A stretch of 64,000 bases of DNA from Nonomuraea sp. SBT364 (GCF_001083785.1 NZ_LAVL01000003.1:119409-183408); one strand, 5' to 3'; shown: positions 8,692-19,927, counted from the first letter of the stretch. The notes: a model not told the origin generated them from the letters alone. A program made the numbers and translations.

Positions 8692-11600
8692 ATGAGTCTT
8701 TCCGGACTGCTTGACCTTGTCTCCGCCGATCCGAACCTGGCCGCCGCCCTCGAACGGGGCGGCGGCGTGGGCCTGGTCGCGCCCGCCGCGCTGCGGCCGT
8801 TCGGCGTGGCCGCGCTGGCCGGGCACGACCAGCGCGCCGTGCTGGCCGTCACCGCGACGGGCCGGGAGGCCGAGGACCTGGCGGCGGCGCTGACCAGTTT
8901 GATCGAGCCGACTTCGGTGGCCGTGTTCCCGGCCTGGGAGACGCTGCCGCACGAGCGGCTCTCGCCCCGCTCCGACACCGTGGGCCAGCGGCTGGCCGTG
9001 CTGCGCAGGCTGGCGCACCCGGTCAAGGGTGACACCGCCGCCGGGCCGCTCAGTGTGATCGTCGCGCCGATCCGGGCGTTGCTGCAGCCGATCGTGAAGG
9101 GCCTGGGCGATCTGGAGCCCATCCGGCTGCGCGCGGGTGACGACGCCGATCTGGACGAGGTCGTGGCCAACCTGGTCGGCAACGGCTACCACCGGGTCGA
9201 CATGGTGGAGAAGCGCGGCGAGGTCGCGGTGCGCGGCGGGCTGCTCGACGTGTTCCCGCCGACCGAGGAGCACCCGCTGCGGCTGGAGTTCTGGGGCGAC
9301 ACGGTCGAGGAGATCCGCTGGTTCAAGGTGGCCGACCAGCGCTCGCTGGAGGCGGCGGAGGAGGGGCTGTTCGCGCCGCCCTGCCGTGAGCTGCTGCTGA
9401 CCGGCGAGGTGCGGGCCAGGGCGCGGGAGCTGGCCGAGCGCCACCCGGCGCTGGCCGAGGTGCTCGACCAGCTCGCCGAGGGCACGCCGGTCGAGGGCAT
9501 GGAGGCGTTCGCCCCCGCGCTGGCCGGGGACATGGACCTGCTGATCGACCATCTGCCGGCGCGGGCGGCGGTGTTCGTCTGCGACCCCGAGCGGATCAGG
9601 AGCCGGGCCGAGGAGCTGGTGCGCACCTCCCAGGAGTTCCTGGAGGCGTCCTGGATCAACGCGGCGGCCGGGGGCGAGGCGCCGATCGACCTGGGCGCCG
9701 CCGCGTTCCGCTCGCTGGAGGAGATCCGCGACCACGCCGGGGCCCTGGGGCAGCCGTGGTGGACGATGGCGCCGTTCGGCACCGGGGTCGAGCTGGCCGC
9801 GCACGACTCCGAGGCGTACCGGGGCGACACCCGCAGGGCGCTGGAGGACGTCAAGGGCTGGCTGGCCGAGGACAAGGCCGTCGTGCTGCTCAGCGAGGGG
9901 CACGGCCCGGCCGAGCGCATGGTCGAGGTGCTGAAGGGCGTCGACGTCCCCGCCCGTCTGACGAAATATCTGGACAAGGCGCCGGAGCCCAAGGTCGTGC
10001 ACGTCTCGACGGGGCTCATCGAGCACGGCTTCGTCACCCCCGGCCTGGCCGTCCTCACCCACCTCGACCTGGTGGGCCAGAAGGCGTCCACCAAGGACAT
10101 GCGCCGCCTGCCGTCGCGCCGCCGCAACATGGTCGACCCGCTGCAGCTCAAGATCGGCGACCACGTGGTGCACGAGCAGCACGGCGTCGGCCGCTACATG
10201 GAGATGGTCCAGCGCACCGTCCAGGGCGCCACGCGCGAATACCTGGTCATCGAGTACGCCAAGGGCGACCGCCTCTACGTGCCGACCGACCAGCTCGACG
10301 AGGTCACCCGCTACGTGGGCGGCGAGGCGCCCACGCTCAACCGGATGGGCGGCGCCGACTGGGCCAAGGCCAAGTCGCGCGCGAAGAAGGCGGTCAAGGA
10401 GATCGCCGGCGAGCTCATCCGCCTCTACTCGGCCCGCATGGCCTCGCCCGGCCACCCCTTCGGCGCCGACACGCCCTGGCAGCGCGAGATGGAGGACGCC
10501 TTCCCCTACGCCGAGACCGGCGACCAGCTCGAAGCCATCGACGAGGTCAAGCGCGACATGGAGCGCGGCGTTCCGATGGACCGGCTGATCTGCGGCGACG
10601 TGGGCTACGGCAAGACCGAGATCGCGGTCCGGGCGGCGTTCAAGGCGGTGCAGGACGGCAAGCAGGTGGCCGTGCTGGTGCCGACCACGCTGCTGGTGCA
10701 GCAGCACATGTCGACGTTCACCGAGCGCTTCTCCAGCTTCCCCGTCACGGTCAAGCCGGTCTCCCGCTTCCAGACCGACGGTGAGGTCCAGGCCACCCTC
10801 GACGGCCTGCGCACCGGCGCCGTCGACGTGGTGATCGGCACCCACCGGCTGCTCAGCCCCGAGGTCAGGTTCAAGGACCTGGGCCTGATCATCATCGACG
10901 AGGAGCAGCGGTTCGGCGTCGAGCACAAGGAGGCCATGAAGCACCTGCGCACCCAGGTCGACGTGCTGGCGATGTCGGCCACGCCGATCCCGCGCACGCT
11001 GGAGATGGGCCTGACCGGCATCCGTGAGATGTCCACCATCCTCACCCCGCCGGAGGAGCGGCATCCCATCCTCACCTTCGTCGGCCCGTACGACGAGAAG
11101 CAGATCGCGGCGGCCATCCGGCGCGAGCTGATGCGCGACGGGCAGATCTTCTTCGTGCACAACCGGGTCGCCTCGATCAACCGGGTCGCGGCCCGGCTGC
11201 GCGAGCTGGTGCCCGAGGCGCGGATCGCGGTCGCGCACGGCCAGATGAACGAGCACCAGCTTGAGAAGATCATGGTCGGGTTCTGGGAGCGCGAGTACGA
11301 CCTGCTGGTGTCCACCACGATCGTGGAGTCCGGGCTCGACGTGCCCAACGCCAACACGCTCATCGTGGACCGGGCCGACAACTACGGCCTGTCGCAGCTC
11401 CACCAGATCCGGGGCCGGGTGGGCCGGGGCAGGGAGCGCGGTTACGCGTACTTCCTCTACCCGCCGGAGAAGCCGCTGACCGAGACCGCCCACGAGCGGC
11501 TGGCCACGATCTCGCAGCACACCGAGATGGGCGCGGGCATGTACGTGGCGATGAAGGACCTGGAGATCCGCGGCGCCGGCAATGTGCTCGGCGCCGAGCA

Positions 11601-12180
11601 GTCCGGCTTCATCGCGGGCGTCGGCTTCGACCTGTACGTCAGGCTGATGGCCGAGGCCGTGCAGGAGCAGAAGGCCAAGCTGTCGGGCGTCGAGGTGCAG
11701 GAGGAGCAGCACGACGTCAAGGTCGAGCTGCCGATCAACGCGCACATCCCGCACGACTACGTGACCTCCGAGCGGCTGCGGCTGGAGGCCTACAAGCGGA
11801 TCGCGGCCATCTCCGCGCCGATCCACATCGACGAGGTGCGCGAGGAGCTGACGGACCGCTACGGCAAGCCGCCCGTCGAGGTGGACAACCTGCTGGAGGT
11901 CGCCCGGTTCCGGCTCAGGGCGCGGCAGGCCGGGCTGACCGACGTCACGCTCCAGGGGCAGAACATCAAGTTCGGTCCCGCCGTGCTGAAGGAGTCGCAG
12001 CAGGTCCGGCTCGACCGGCTCTACAAGAAGGCCATCTACAAGCAGGCGGCCGAGACGCTGCTGGTGCCGGTCCCCAAGACGAAGCCGCTGGGCGGGCAGC
12101 CGCTGCGGGACCTGGACCTGCTCAAATGGTGTGGCGACCTGGTGGAGGCGATGTTCCTCGAGCCGGCGCGGGTAAGCTAG
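8692..12180 (+). CDS. mfd: Transcription-repair coupling factor Mfd
   Basis: 1162 residues, the usual Mfd length. It removes stalled RNA polymerase at lesions and recruits UvrA. Visible in order: UvrB-homology region (VAVFPAWETLPHE), RNA-polymerase-interacting domain (LKIGDHVVHEQHGVGRY), RecG-like translocase with Walker A GDVGYGKTEIA and box DEEQRFGVEHKE, motif SATPIPRTLEMGL, ESGLDVPNANTLIVDRAD and QIRGRVGRG, then the C-terminal TRCF domain. ATG 8692 (MSLSGLLD) with GGGG eight bases ahead is chosen over GTG 8668. It starts a conserved actinobacterial gene row. Confidence 0.97.
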   Translation: MSLSGLLDLVSADPNLAAALERGGGVGLVAPAALRPFGVAALAGHDQRAVLAVTATGREAEDLAAALTSLIEPTSVAVFPAWETLPHERLSPRSDTVGQRLAVLRRLAHPVKGDTAAGPLSVIVAPIRALLQPIVKGLGDLEPIRLRAGDDADLDEVVANLVGNGYHRVDMVEKRGEVAVRGGLLDVFPPTEEHPLRLEFWGDTVEEIRWFKVADQRSLEAAEEGLFAPPCRELLLTGEVRARARELAERHPALAEVLDQLAEGTPVEGMEAFAPALAGDMDLLIDHLPARAAVFVCDPERIRSRAEELVRTSQEFLEASWINAAAGGEAPIDLGAAAFRSLEEIRDHAGALGQPWWTMAPFGTGVELAAHDSEAYRGDTRRALEDVKGWLAEDKAVVLLSEGHGPAERMVEVLKGVDVPARLTKYLDKAPEPKVVHVSTGLIEHGFVTPGLAVLTHLDLVGQKASTKDMRRLPSRRRNMVDPLQLKIGDHVVHEQHGVGRYMEMVQRTVQGATREYLVIEYAKGDRLYVPTDQLDEVTRYVGGEAPTLNRMGGADWAKAKSRAKKAVKEIAGELIRLYSARMASPGHPFGADTPWQREMEDAFPYAETGDQLEAIDEVKRDMERGVPMDRLICGDVGYGKTEIAVRAAFKAVQDGKQVAVLVPTTLLVQQHMSTFTERFSSFPVTVKPVSRFQTDGEVQATLDGLRTGAVDVVIGTHRLLSPEVRFKDLGLIIIDEEQRFGVEHKEAMKHLRTQVDVLAMSATPIPRTLEMGLTGIREMSTILTPPEERHPILTFVGPYDEKQIAAAIRRELMRDGQIFFVHNRVASINRVAARLRELVPEARIAVAHGQMNEHQLEKIMVGFWEREYDLLVSTTIVESGLDVPNANTLIVDRADNYGLSQLHQIRGRVGRGRERGYAYFLYPPEKPLTETAHERLATISQHTEMGAGMYVAMKDLEIRGAGNVLGAEQSGFIAGVGFDLYVRLMAEAVQEQKAKLSGVEVQEEQHDVKVELPINAHIPHDYVTSERLRLEAYKRIAAISAPIHIDEVREELTDRYGKPPVEVDNLLEVARFRLRARQAGLTDVTLQGQNIKFGPAVLKESQQVRLDRLYKKAIYKQAAETLLVPVPKTKPLGGQPLRDLDLLKWCGDLVEAMFLEPARVS

Positions 12181-12206
12181 CGGCGATTTTTGTCGAAGGG
12201 ATGCAC

Positions 12207-12818
12207 GTGAAGTCGATACGAGCGGTTTTGGCCGCTGCCGCGGCGGGAGCCAGCCTCCTCGCGCTGACCGCCTGCTCAACGCCCGTCGAGGCCGGCGCGG
12301 CGGCCGTCGTCGGCAACCAGCGGATCTCGGCCAAGGATCTCAACCAGAACGTCCGGGAGTTCGAGGCCGCGCTGAAGAAGGCCAACATCACGCCCGAGCA
12401 GCTCGGCGTGCCGGTCACCCAGTTCGTCCTGTTCCGGATGACCAACCAGGCCCGCTACCAGCAGCTCGCCGACAAGCATGGCATCACGGTCACCGAGACC
12501 GAGATCGAGGCGGCGCTCCGGCAGCCGGGCCAGCAGCAGTCGCCCGAGATGAACCTGCTGTCCAAGGGCGTCTCCCCGGCGAACGCGCGCCCCTACCTGC
12601 GGGCCGAGCTGGGCGCGGCCAAGCTGATCGAGAAGCTCGGCGGCACCGAGAGCCAGCAGGCGGCGGCCAAGTGGAGCGAGGAGTACAACGCGATCAAGAC
12701 GCAGTTCAGCCCTCGCTACGGCAGCTTCCAGCAGGACGCGGGCTTCGTCGACCCGGGCCGCTTCGGCAAGCCGGTGCAGCCGCCCCAGCAGCAACAGCAA
12801 CAGCAACAGCAGGGTTAG
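12207..12818 (+). CDS. SurA N-terminal-domain-like lipoprotein
   Basis: 203 residues: signal with lipobox LTAC at about residue 24, then a SurA_N/peptidyl-prolyl-isomerase-like N-terminal domain (VVGNQRISAKDLNQNVREFE; ITVTETEIEAAL), with no PPIase catalytic domain. It ends in a run of nine glutamines after QPP. Likely a chaperone-like envelope lipoprotein. GTG 12207 is taken as start since GAAGGG lies six bases before it, whereas ATG 12201 would touch the Shine-Dalgarno sequence. It sits 26 bases after mfd and two before mazG, an arrangement common in actinobacteria. Confidence 0.82.
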   Translation: MKSIRAVLAAAAAGASLLALTACSTPVEAGAAAVVGNQRISAKDLNQNVREFEAALKKANITPEQLGVPVTQFVLFRMTNQARYQQLADKHGITVTETEIEAALRQPGQQQSPEMNLLSKGVSPANARPYLRAELGAAKLIEKLGGTESQQAAAKWSEEYNAIKTQFSPRYGSFQQDAGFVDPGRFGKPVQPPQQQQQQQQQG

Positions 12819-12820
12819 GC

Positions 12821-15078
<2,258 letters not shown>

Positions 15079-15145
15079 TTTCGGGTACGGCCCGCGGTGG
15101 GCGAGTCCTGCCGCGGGTCCCGTCGCCGTCTGAGGGGGTAGTGCG

Positions 15146-15595
15146 TTGGCGAAGAGACCGCAGCTGACCGGGCGGGCCGCCATCCTGGCGATCGTGGTGT
15201 GCGCGATCGCGATGAGCCTGGCCTACCCCGTGCGCGAGTACATCGCCCAGCGGCGCAACATCGCCGAGCTCCGCGAGGAGAAGTCGAGGGTGGAGGCCGA
15301 GCGCCAGCGGCTGGTCGCCGAGGCGCAGCAGGTGCGCGACCCCAACTGGATCAAGCGCACGGCCAAGGAGCGGCTGCACTACTGCGGGCCGGGCGAGAAG
15401 TGCTACGTGGTGATGGACGCCGATCCGGGCAAGGGCCGGACGGCGGTGAAGCAGCAGGCGGCGCCGCCGCCGTGGTATCAGACGTTGTGGGAGTCGGTGC
15501 AGGCCGCCGACAACGGCACCGGCCGCAGGGCGGGTGTGCACGAATCAGCCGGTGTCACCGGCACGGGGGAGAAGGACAGCGTTGGAAAGCAGTGA
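15146..15595 (+). CDS. FtsB/DivIC-type septum formation initiator
   Basis: 149 residues: short cytoplasmic N-terminus, one membrane helix (ILAIVVCAIAMSLAYPV, about 14-30), a coiled coil (REYIAQRRNIAELREEKSRV onward) and the DPNWIKRTAKERLHYCGPGE segment typical of actinobacterial DivIC/FtsB. Part of the FtsL-FtsB-FtsQ division complex. TTG 15146 has GAGGGGG seven bases before it. The polar C-terminal tail (from about 105) is weakly conserved. Its stop lies inside the next gene's start. Confidence 0.9.
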   Translation: MAKRPQLTGRAAILAIVVCAIAMSLAYPVREYIAQRRNIAELREEKSRVEAERQRLVAEAQQVRDPNWIKRTAKERLHYCGPGEKCYVVMDADPGKGRTAVKQQAAPPPWYQTLWESVQAADNGTGRRAGVHESAGVTGTGEKDSVGKQ

Positions 15596-16070
15596 CGTCG
15601 AGGCGGTCGAGCGGCAGCTCGGGCGGCCTCCCCGAGGGCTGCGCGAGGTGGCGCACCGCTGCCCGTGCGGCAACCCCGACGTGGTCGAGACCGCGCCGCG
15701 GCTGCCCGACGGTTCGCCGTTCCCCACGCTCTACTACCTGACCTGCCCCAGGGCCGCCTCCGCGATCGGCACGCTGGAGGGTTCCGGCCTGATGCGGGAG
15801 ATGCAGGACCGGCTGGCGGGCGACCCGGAGCTGGCCGCCGCCTATCAGGCGGCGCACGACGACTACGTCGCCCGGCGTGACAAGGCCGCCGAGGAGGAGG
15901 GCCTGGAGCCGCTCCCGCGTGACATGCAGAGCGCCGGCGGCATGCCGCTGCGGGTCAAGTGCCTGCACGCGCTCGTGGCGCACGAGCTGGCGGTGCCCGG
16001 GAGCAACCCGTTCGGCAGGGAGGCGCTGGACGCGCTCCCCGACTGGTGGAGTGACGGACCATGCGCGTAG
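15582..16070 (+). CDS. DUF501 family protein
   Basis: 162 residues matching DUF501: EAVERQLGRPPRGLREVAHRC, CGNPDVVETAPRLPDGSPFPT, YLTCPRAASAIGTLEGSG and RVKCLHALVAHELAVP. The conserved Cys and His residues (HRCPCG, LTCP, KCLHALVAH) suggest a metal site. No function is established; the family almost always lies between divIC and ppx in actinobacteria. TTG 15582 is chosen: GGGGGAGAAGGA stands six bases ahead and it overlaps the divIC stop by 14 bases. Confidence 0.88.
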   Translation: MESSDVEAVERQLGRPPRGLREVAHRCPCGNPDVVETAPRLPDGSPFPTLYYLTCPRAASAIGTLEGSGLMREMQDRLAGDPELAAAYQAAHDDYVARRDKAAEEEGLEPLPRDMQSAGGMPLRVKCLHALVAHELAVPGSNPFGREALDALPDWWSDGPCA

Positions 16071-17005
16071 CCGCCGTCGACTGCGGCACCAATTCCGTGC
16101 GGCTGCTCGTCGCCGACGTCGGCGACGACACGCTGACCGACGTCGAGCGGCGGATGGAGATCGTCCGGCTGGGCGAGGGGGTGGACCGGACCGGGCGGCT
16201 GTCGTCCGACGCGCTGGAGCGCACGTTCGGCGCCATGCTGCGTTACCGCGAGCTGATCGACCGGCACGGGGCCACCGCCACCAGGGTCGTGGCGACCAGC
16301 GCCACCCGCGACGCCGACAACCGCGACCGGTTCACCGACGGCGTCCGGGAGATCTTCGGCGTCGCGCCCGAGGTGGTGACGGGCGCGGAGGAGGCCGAGC
16401 TGTCGTTCAGCGGCGCCACCCGGGGCCTGCTGCGGCTGTCGCCGGAGACCGAGGTGCCGCAGGGCCCGCTGCCGCCCTACCTGGTCGTCGACATCGGCGG
16501 CGGCTCGACCGAGTTCGTGGTCGGCTCCCGGCACGCGGAGGCGGCGATCTCCGTCGACATCGGGTGCGTGCGGCTGACCGAGCGCCACCTGCGCGACGCG
16601 GGCGACCCGCCGTCCGCGCCGGCGCTGGAGGCGGTGGTGGCCGACATCGAGGCGGCGCTCGACCGGGTCGAGGCCGAGATCCCGATCCGGCAGGCGCACA
16701 CGCTGGTCGGGCTGGCCGGTTCCGTGACGACGGTGGCCGGCATCGCGCTCGGCCTTCCGGAGTACGACTCGGCGCGGATCCATCATTCGCGGATCTCCGC
16801 CGCGCAGGTGCACGAGGTGACGCGGCGGCTGCTGGCGATGACGCATGGTGAGCGTGCCGCGCTCGCGGTGATGCATCCGGGACGGGTCGACGTGATCGGG
16901 GCGGGGGCGTTGATCCTTGACCGCCTTGTGCGGCGGTTCGCGTTTTCGCAGGTAGTGGTGAGTGAGCACGACATTCTCGATGGAATTGCGTGGTCCATGG
17001 CCTAA
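16061..17005 (+). CDS. ppx: Ppx/GppA exopolyphosphatase-family protein
   Basis: 314 residues, the short single-module actinobacterial form. ASKHA-fold phosphatase acting on polyphosphate or pppGpp. Seen: AVDCGTNSVRLLV (phosphate 1), LGEGVDRTGRLS, VVATSATRDADNR, GAEEAELSFSGA, VVDIGGGSTEFV (phosphate 2) and LVGLAGSVTTVAGIALG. ATG 16061 overlaps the DUF501 stop by ten bases, so it ends the divIC-DUF501-ppx operon. Which substrate dominates cannot be judged from sequence. Confidence 0.92.
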   Translation: MRVAAVDCGTNSVRLLVADVGDDTLTDVERRMEIVRLGEGVDRTGRLSSDALERTFGAMLRYRELIDRHGATATRVVATSATRDADNRDRFTDGVREIFGVAPEVVTGAEEAELSFSGATRGLLRLSPETEVPQGPLPPYLVVDIGGGSTEFVVGSRHAEAAISVDIGCVRLTERHLRDAGDPPSAPALEAVVADIEAALDRVEAEIPIRQAHTLVGLAGSVTTVAGIALGLPEYDSARIHHSRISAAQVHEVTRRLLAMTHGERAALAVMHPGRVDVIGAGALILDRLVRRFAFSQVVVSEHDILDGIAWSMA

Positions 17006-17179
17006 AAAGTGGCTAAATCGGGACATAACTCGCTTGCGTTCGTGTTGAGGGTGCAATCAGTTCTGTGCTTTAGTGATCGTGCATTACGGGGGCTTTGCCA
17101 TATTGCGCGACACAGATGGTTGTCGGCGTGGCAACCGTTCCCGAGCGCATCTCTTCCCTCACGGAATGGAGCCTCATTC
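17006..17179 (+). promoter_or_regulatory. AT-richer promoter/leader of the secreted repeat protein
   Basis: A 174-base gap of lower GC than its surroundings. A plausible promoter is TTGAGG (17045-17050) with TTTAGT about 17 bases downstream, leaving a leader of about 100 bases. GGAATGGAG just before ATG 17180 is the ribosome-binding site. No coding frame of its own is convincing. Confidence 0.35.
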
Positions 17180-18583
17180 ATGAAGTCCTCTGTGTTAGCG
17201 CGGAAGGTGGCGGCGTTCGGCGCCTCCACGTTCGTGCTGGCCGGCCTGGTAGCGGGGCTGGTCTCCAGTCCCGCTCAGGCTGCCACGGCCTCCTCGGCGA
17301 CCGCAGGTGCGGCGGCCACCAAGACGAAGGCCAAGGTCTCCGTCTCCACGCCCAAGGTGTCGGAGCGCGACTACGTCGGCGCCTGCCCGGTGTCGGTGAC
17401 GTTCTCCGCCACGGTCAAGGTCTCGAGCAAGGCCAAGACCACGCTCGCCTACCGCTGGCTGCACGGCGACGGCTCGAAGAGCACGGTCAAGACCGTCAAG
17501 GTCAAGGGCAAGAAGTCCGTGAAGGTCACCGAGAAGGTCACCTTCAAGGGCGACGTCAAGGGCTGGCAGGCCCTGCAGGTCCTCGGCCCCCGCAAGGTGA
17601 CCTCGAAGAAGAGCTACTTCTCGGTCAACTGCATGAAGCTCGAGGGCACCCGCGACGACGTACGGGTCTCGGCCCGCGCCTGGGCGAGCCCGTCCCACTA
17701 CGTGGGCTCGTGCGACACCGGCAAGCGGATCCACTTCACCGGCCGGATCAGTGTGAACCGCCCGGCCTGGGTGCGCTACCGCTGGGTCGTCAACGGTGAC
17801 GTCGTGGACTACGGCAAGGTCAAGGTCTGGGACTCCCGCAAGGTCTACGCGGGCATCACGGCCCGTCACAGCCAGCGCGGCTCGGCGGTCCTGCAGATCC
17901 TGAGCCCGGACCGCGAGTCGTCCAACCGGGCCTACTACAAGGTCTGGTGCAAGGACTACACCCCGCCGGCTCCGGCCGTGAAGGTCTCCGTCTCCGACCT
18001 GGTGACCGCGACCAACCACGACGGCTGCAAGGTGAGCGCGCACGCGAACGTCAACCTCACCCGTGGCGCCGACGTCCGGTGGGCCTGGTCCGTCAACGGC
18101 CGGACGGTGGAGCAGGGTTCGCGCTACTTCGGCAGCGGCTCCAAGAACGTCTCGCTCTCCCAGCGGGCGCTGTACGGCGCCGCCAAGAACGGCGGCAAGA
18201 TCACGCTGTCGGTCCACGGCCCGAACAACGGCGACTCCATCACGCAGTCCTACTCGGCGTGTGAGGAGCCCAAGCCCGAGCCCTCCTACGAGGTCTCCGG
18301 CGCTTCGGTGACCGCGAGCGAGACCACCTGCCCGGCCGGCAACCTGTCCGGTTCGGCCACGGTGCCCGGCAAGAACGGTTTCAAGGGTCAGGCCGTGTGG
18401 ACGTACGAGGGCACGCACCTCGGCTCCGCCAACATCGGTGACGGCTCCACCACGGTCTCCTTCCAGCAGGGCTTCAACAGCCTGACGAAGGACGGCGTGG
18501 CCGAGCTGAAGATCTTCGACCCGAGCGGCAAGCTCCTGAAGGTGGTTTCGGCCTCCTTCAAGGCGCCTTGCATCCAGGTCTGA
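17180..18583 (+). CDS. Secreted protein of four Ig-like two-cysteine repeats
   Basis: 467 residues. Signal peptide with cut near SSPAQA-A (residue 34), then four consecutive ~100-residue units. Each begins with a VSVS/VRVSA-like strand, has one Cys near its start (GACPVSV, GSCDTGK, DGCKVSA, TTCPAGN) and one at its end (VNCM, VWCK, SACEE, APCIQV), with a central Y/W-R-W or W-x-W core and LQIL/LQVL near the end. The pattern suggests beta-sandwich domains each closed by a disulfide. First repeat is lysine-rich. No family recognised; role probably extracellular or surface-bound. ATG 17180 follows GGAATGGAG. Confidence 0.8.
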   Translation: MKSSVLARKVAAFGASTFVLAGLVAGLVSSPAQAATASSATAGAAATKTKAKVSVSTPKVSERDYVGACPVSVTFSATVKVSSKAKTTLAYRWLHGDGSKSTVKTVKVKGKKSVKVTEKVTFKGDVKGWQALQVLGPRKVTSKKSYFSVNCMKLEGTRDDVRVSARAWASPSHYVGSCDTGKRIHFTGRISVNRPAWVRYRWVVNGDVVDYGKVKVWDSRKVYAGITARHSQRGSAVLQILSPDRESSNRAYYKVWCKDYTPPAPAVKVSVSDLVTATNHDGCKVSAHANVNLTRGADVRWAWSVNGRTVEQGSRYFGSGSKNVSLSQRALYGAAKNGGKITLSVHGPNNGDSITQSYSACEEPKPEPSYEVSGASVTASETTCPAGNLSGSATVPGKNGFKGQAVWTYEGTHLGSANIGDGSTTVSFQQGFNSLTKDGVAELKIFDPSGKLLKVVSASFKAPCIQV

Positions 18584-18591
18584 GTTCGCTG

Positions 18592-18628
18592 AACCGGGTG
18601 GCGCCTGGCGCCACCCGGTTTTTCTTTT
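18592..18628 (+). terminator. Intrinsic terminator of the secreted repeat gene
   Basis: Perfect 12-base stem AACCGGGTGGCG (18592-18603) / CGCCACCCGGTT (18609-18620) with loop CCTGG, followed by a T-rich run TTTTTCTTTT. One of few terminators in the window with a full U tract; it isolates the upstream gene from padR. Confidence 0.9.
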
Positions 18629-18630
18629 GC

Positions 18631-18655
18631 CACTACTGCGCTATACACAGTAGTG
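18631..18655 (+). promoter_or_regulatory. Perfect palindrome over the padR promoter and start
   Basis: CACTACTG (18631-18638) and CAGTAGTG (18648-18655) form an 8-base perfect inverted repeat around a 9-base spacer holding TATACA (18642-18647), a good -10. The right arm ends at the first base of GTG 18655, so the -10 to start distance fits a leaderless mRNA and the palindrome would be the autoregulatory operator of the PadR encoded there. Confidence 0.65.
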
Positions 18656-18993
18656 TGCATGGCGTGGATAGCAGCCAGTTGCTCAAGGGCGTGCTCGACC
18701 TGGCCGTCCTGGCGGTGCTCGACGACCGCGACGGCTATGGCTACGACGTCGTCCGCAGGCTCAGGGAGGCCGGGCTCGCCGAGGTGGGCGACGCGTCCGT
18801 CTACGGCACGCTGCGCCGCCTGTTCAAGGCCGGCGCCCTGACCTCGTACGTGGTCGCCTCCGACGAGGGGCCGCACCGCAAGTACTACGGGCTCAACGAC
18901 ACCGGCCGCCGCCTGCTCGCCTCGTCGGCCGCGACCTGGACCTCGTTCGCCGCCACCATGGACTCCCTGTTGAAGGAGGGGCCGCATGACTGA
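18655..18993 (+). CDS. PadR-family transcriptional regulator
   Basis: 112 residues, a compact winged-helix PadR: SSQLLKGVLDLAVLAVLDD, GYGYDVVRRLREAG (recognition helix region), VGDASVYGTLRRLFKAGALTSY and the wing GPHRKYYGLNDTGRRLL. Family members bind palindromes in their own promoters and control membrane-protein partners. GTG 18655 (or GTG 18664) is the start; no Shine-Dalgarno precedes it, matching leaderless expression. The stop overlaps the next gene by eight bases. Confidence 0.9.
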   Translation: MHGVDSSQLLKGVLDLAVLAVLDDRDGYGYDVVRRLREAGLAEVGDASVYGTLRRLFKAGALTSYVVASDEGPHRKYYGLNDTGRRLLASSAATWTSFAATMDSLLKEGPHD

Positions 18994-19909
18994 TCACGAC
19001 GCTTACGCGCGGGCCGTACGGGAGGCGCTGGCGCGCCATCCCGAGCGTGAGGAGCTGCTGGAGGACCTGGACGACCATCTGGCGGAGATCGCGGCCGAGT
19101 CGGACGCGCCGCTGGAGGACCGGCTGGGCCCGCCCGCCGCGTACGCCGAGGAGCTGCGGGCCGCCTACGGGGGCCGTCCCGAGGCCGGGAAGGGGCGCAG
19201 GGGGCCGCGTGAGATCGTCGCCGGGTTGCGCGCCCGGGTGCGGCGGCACAGGCTCTACGGGCGCGTCACGGGCTTCCTGGGAGAGTTGCGGCCGGGCTGG
19301 TGGGTGCTGCGGGGCTACGCGCTGGCCATGGCGGGCCTGGCGCTGGCGACCGGCCCGCGCCCGGCGTCGGCCGGGACCCGGCTCGTCCCGGGCGACGCGG
19401 TCGAGTTGCTGGTGGTCGTCGCGGCCGTCGCGGCGTCGGTGTGGTTCGGCGGGCGGCGCGGGGGATGGCCGGTCGTCTCGCTCGCCGTCGCCGTCGCCGT
19501 CAACGTGGTGGCCGCCGTGGCGCTGGTGGCGGGGATGGTCGCCGGGGCCTCCGGGCCGGTCGTGCAGCAGGCGTTCGCCCCGGTGCAGCAGTCGCGGCAG
19601 CCCGACGTGGTGCTGGTCGGCTCGGGGTCGCCGTTCGTCGGCGACGTCAGCAACATCAAGCCGTACAAGGACGGCAAGCCGCTGACCGGCGTGGACCTCT
19701 ACGACCAGGACGGCAGGCCGCTCGTGCTGTCGCCGGAGGAGCACGGCTTCGAGCTCGACCCGTCGTGCGGCGAGGTGCTCCGCAACCGCTACCCGCTGCC
19801 CCTGGTGACCGTCGAGCAGGCCGAGGAGCGGCGCCTGCGCGAGCAGGAGGGCGAGCAGGCCGACGTCGTGCCCGCGCCCTCGGCCTGCGCGACGTCCGAG
19901 CCCGGCTGA
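18986..19909 (+). CDS. HAAS-domain membrane protein, PadR partner
   Basis: 307 residues. Residues 1-60 resemble the HAAS/DUF1700-type domain found beside PadR genes (AREALARHPEREELLEDLDDHLAEI). Then come three or four membrane helices (about 105-190) and a charged extracytoplasmic C-terminus (from about residue 195) with two Cys (PSCGEV and PSACAT). GAAGGAGG lies before ATG 18986, inside the padR 3' end, so the two are coupled. Probably a membrane sensor or effector controlled by PadR; the signal is unknown. Confidence 0.75.
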   Translation: MTDHDAYARAVREALARHPEREELLEDLDDHLAEIAAESDAPLEDRLGPPAAYAEELRAAYGGRPEAGKGRRGPREIVAGLRARVRRHRLYGRVTGFLGELRPGWWVLRGYALAMAGLALATGPRPASAGTRLVPGDAVELLVVVAAVAASVWFGGRRGGWPVVSLAVAVAVNVVAAVALVAGMVAGASGPVVQQAFAPVQQSRQPDVVLVGSGSPFVGDVSNIKPYKDGKPLTGVDLYDQDGRPLVLSPEEHGFELDPSCGEVLRNRYPLPLVTVEQAEERRLREQEGEQADVVPAPSACATSEPG

Positions 19910-19927
19910 TCGGGCACCATCGGTGTC

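Noticed and set aside
8677..12279. 1200-codon open frame antisense to mfd
   Set aside because: High-GC shadow: its Arg/His/Asp-rich composition follows the third-codon bias of mfd, and there is no family match or ribosome-binding site.
12783..12815. Glutamine repeat at the end of the SurA-like lipoprotein as a mobile or unstable repeat
   Set aside because: Mixed CAG/CAA codons and short length; ordinary low-complexity tail.
15091..15117. CCCGCGG/CCGCGGG inverted repeat between eno and divIC
   Set aside because: Seven-base stem with 13-base loop and no T tract; common by chance in this composition.
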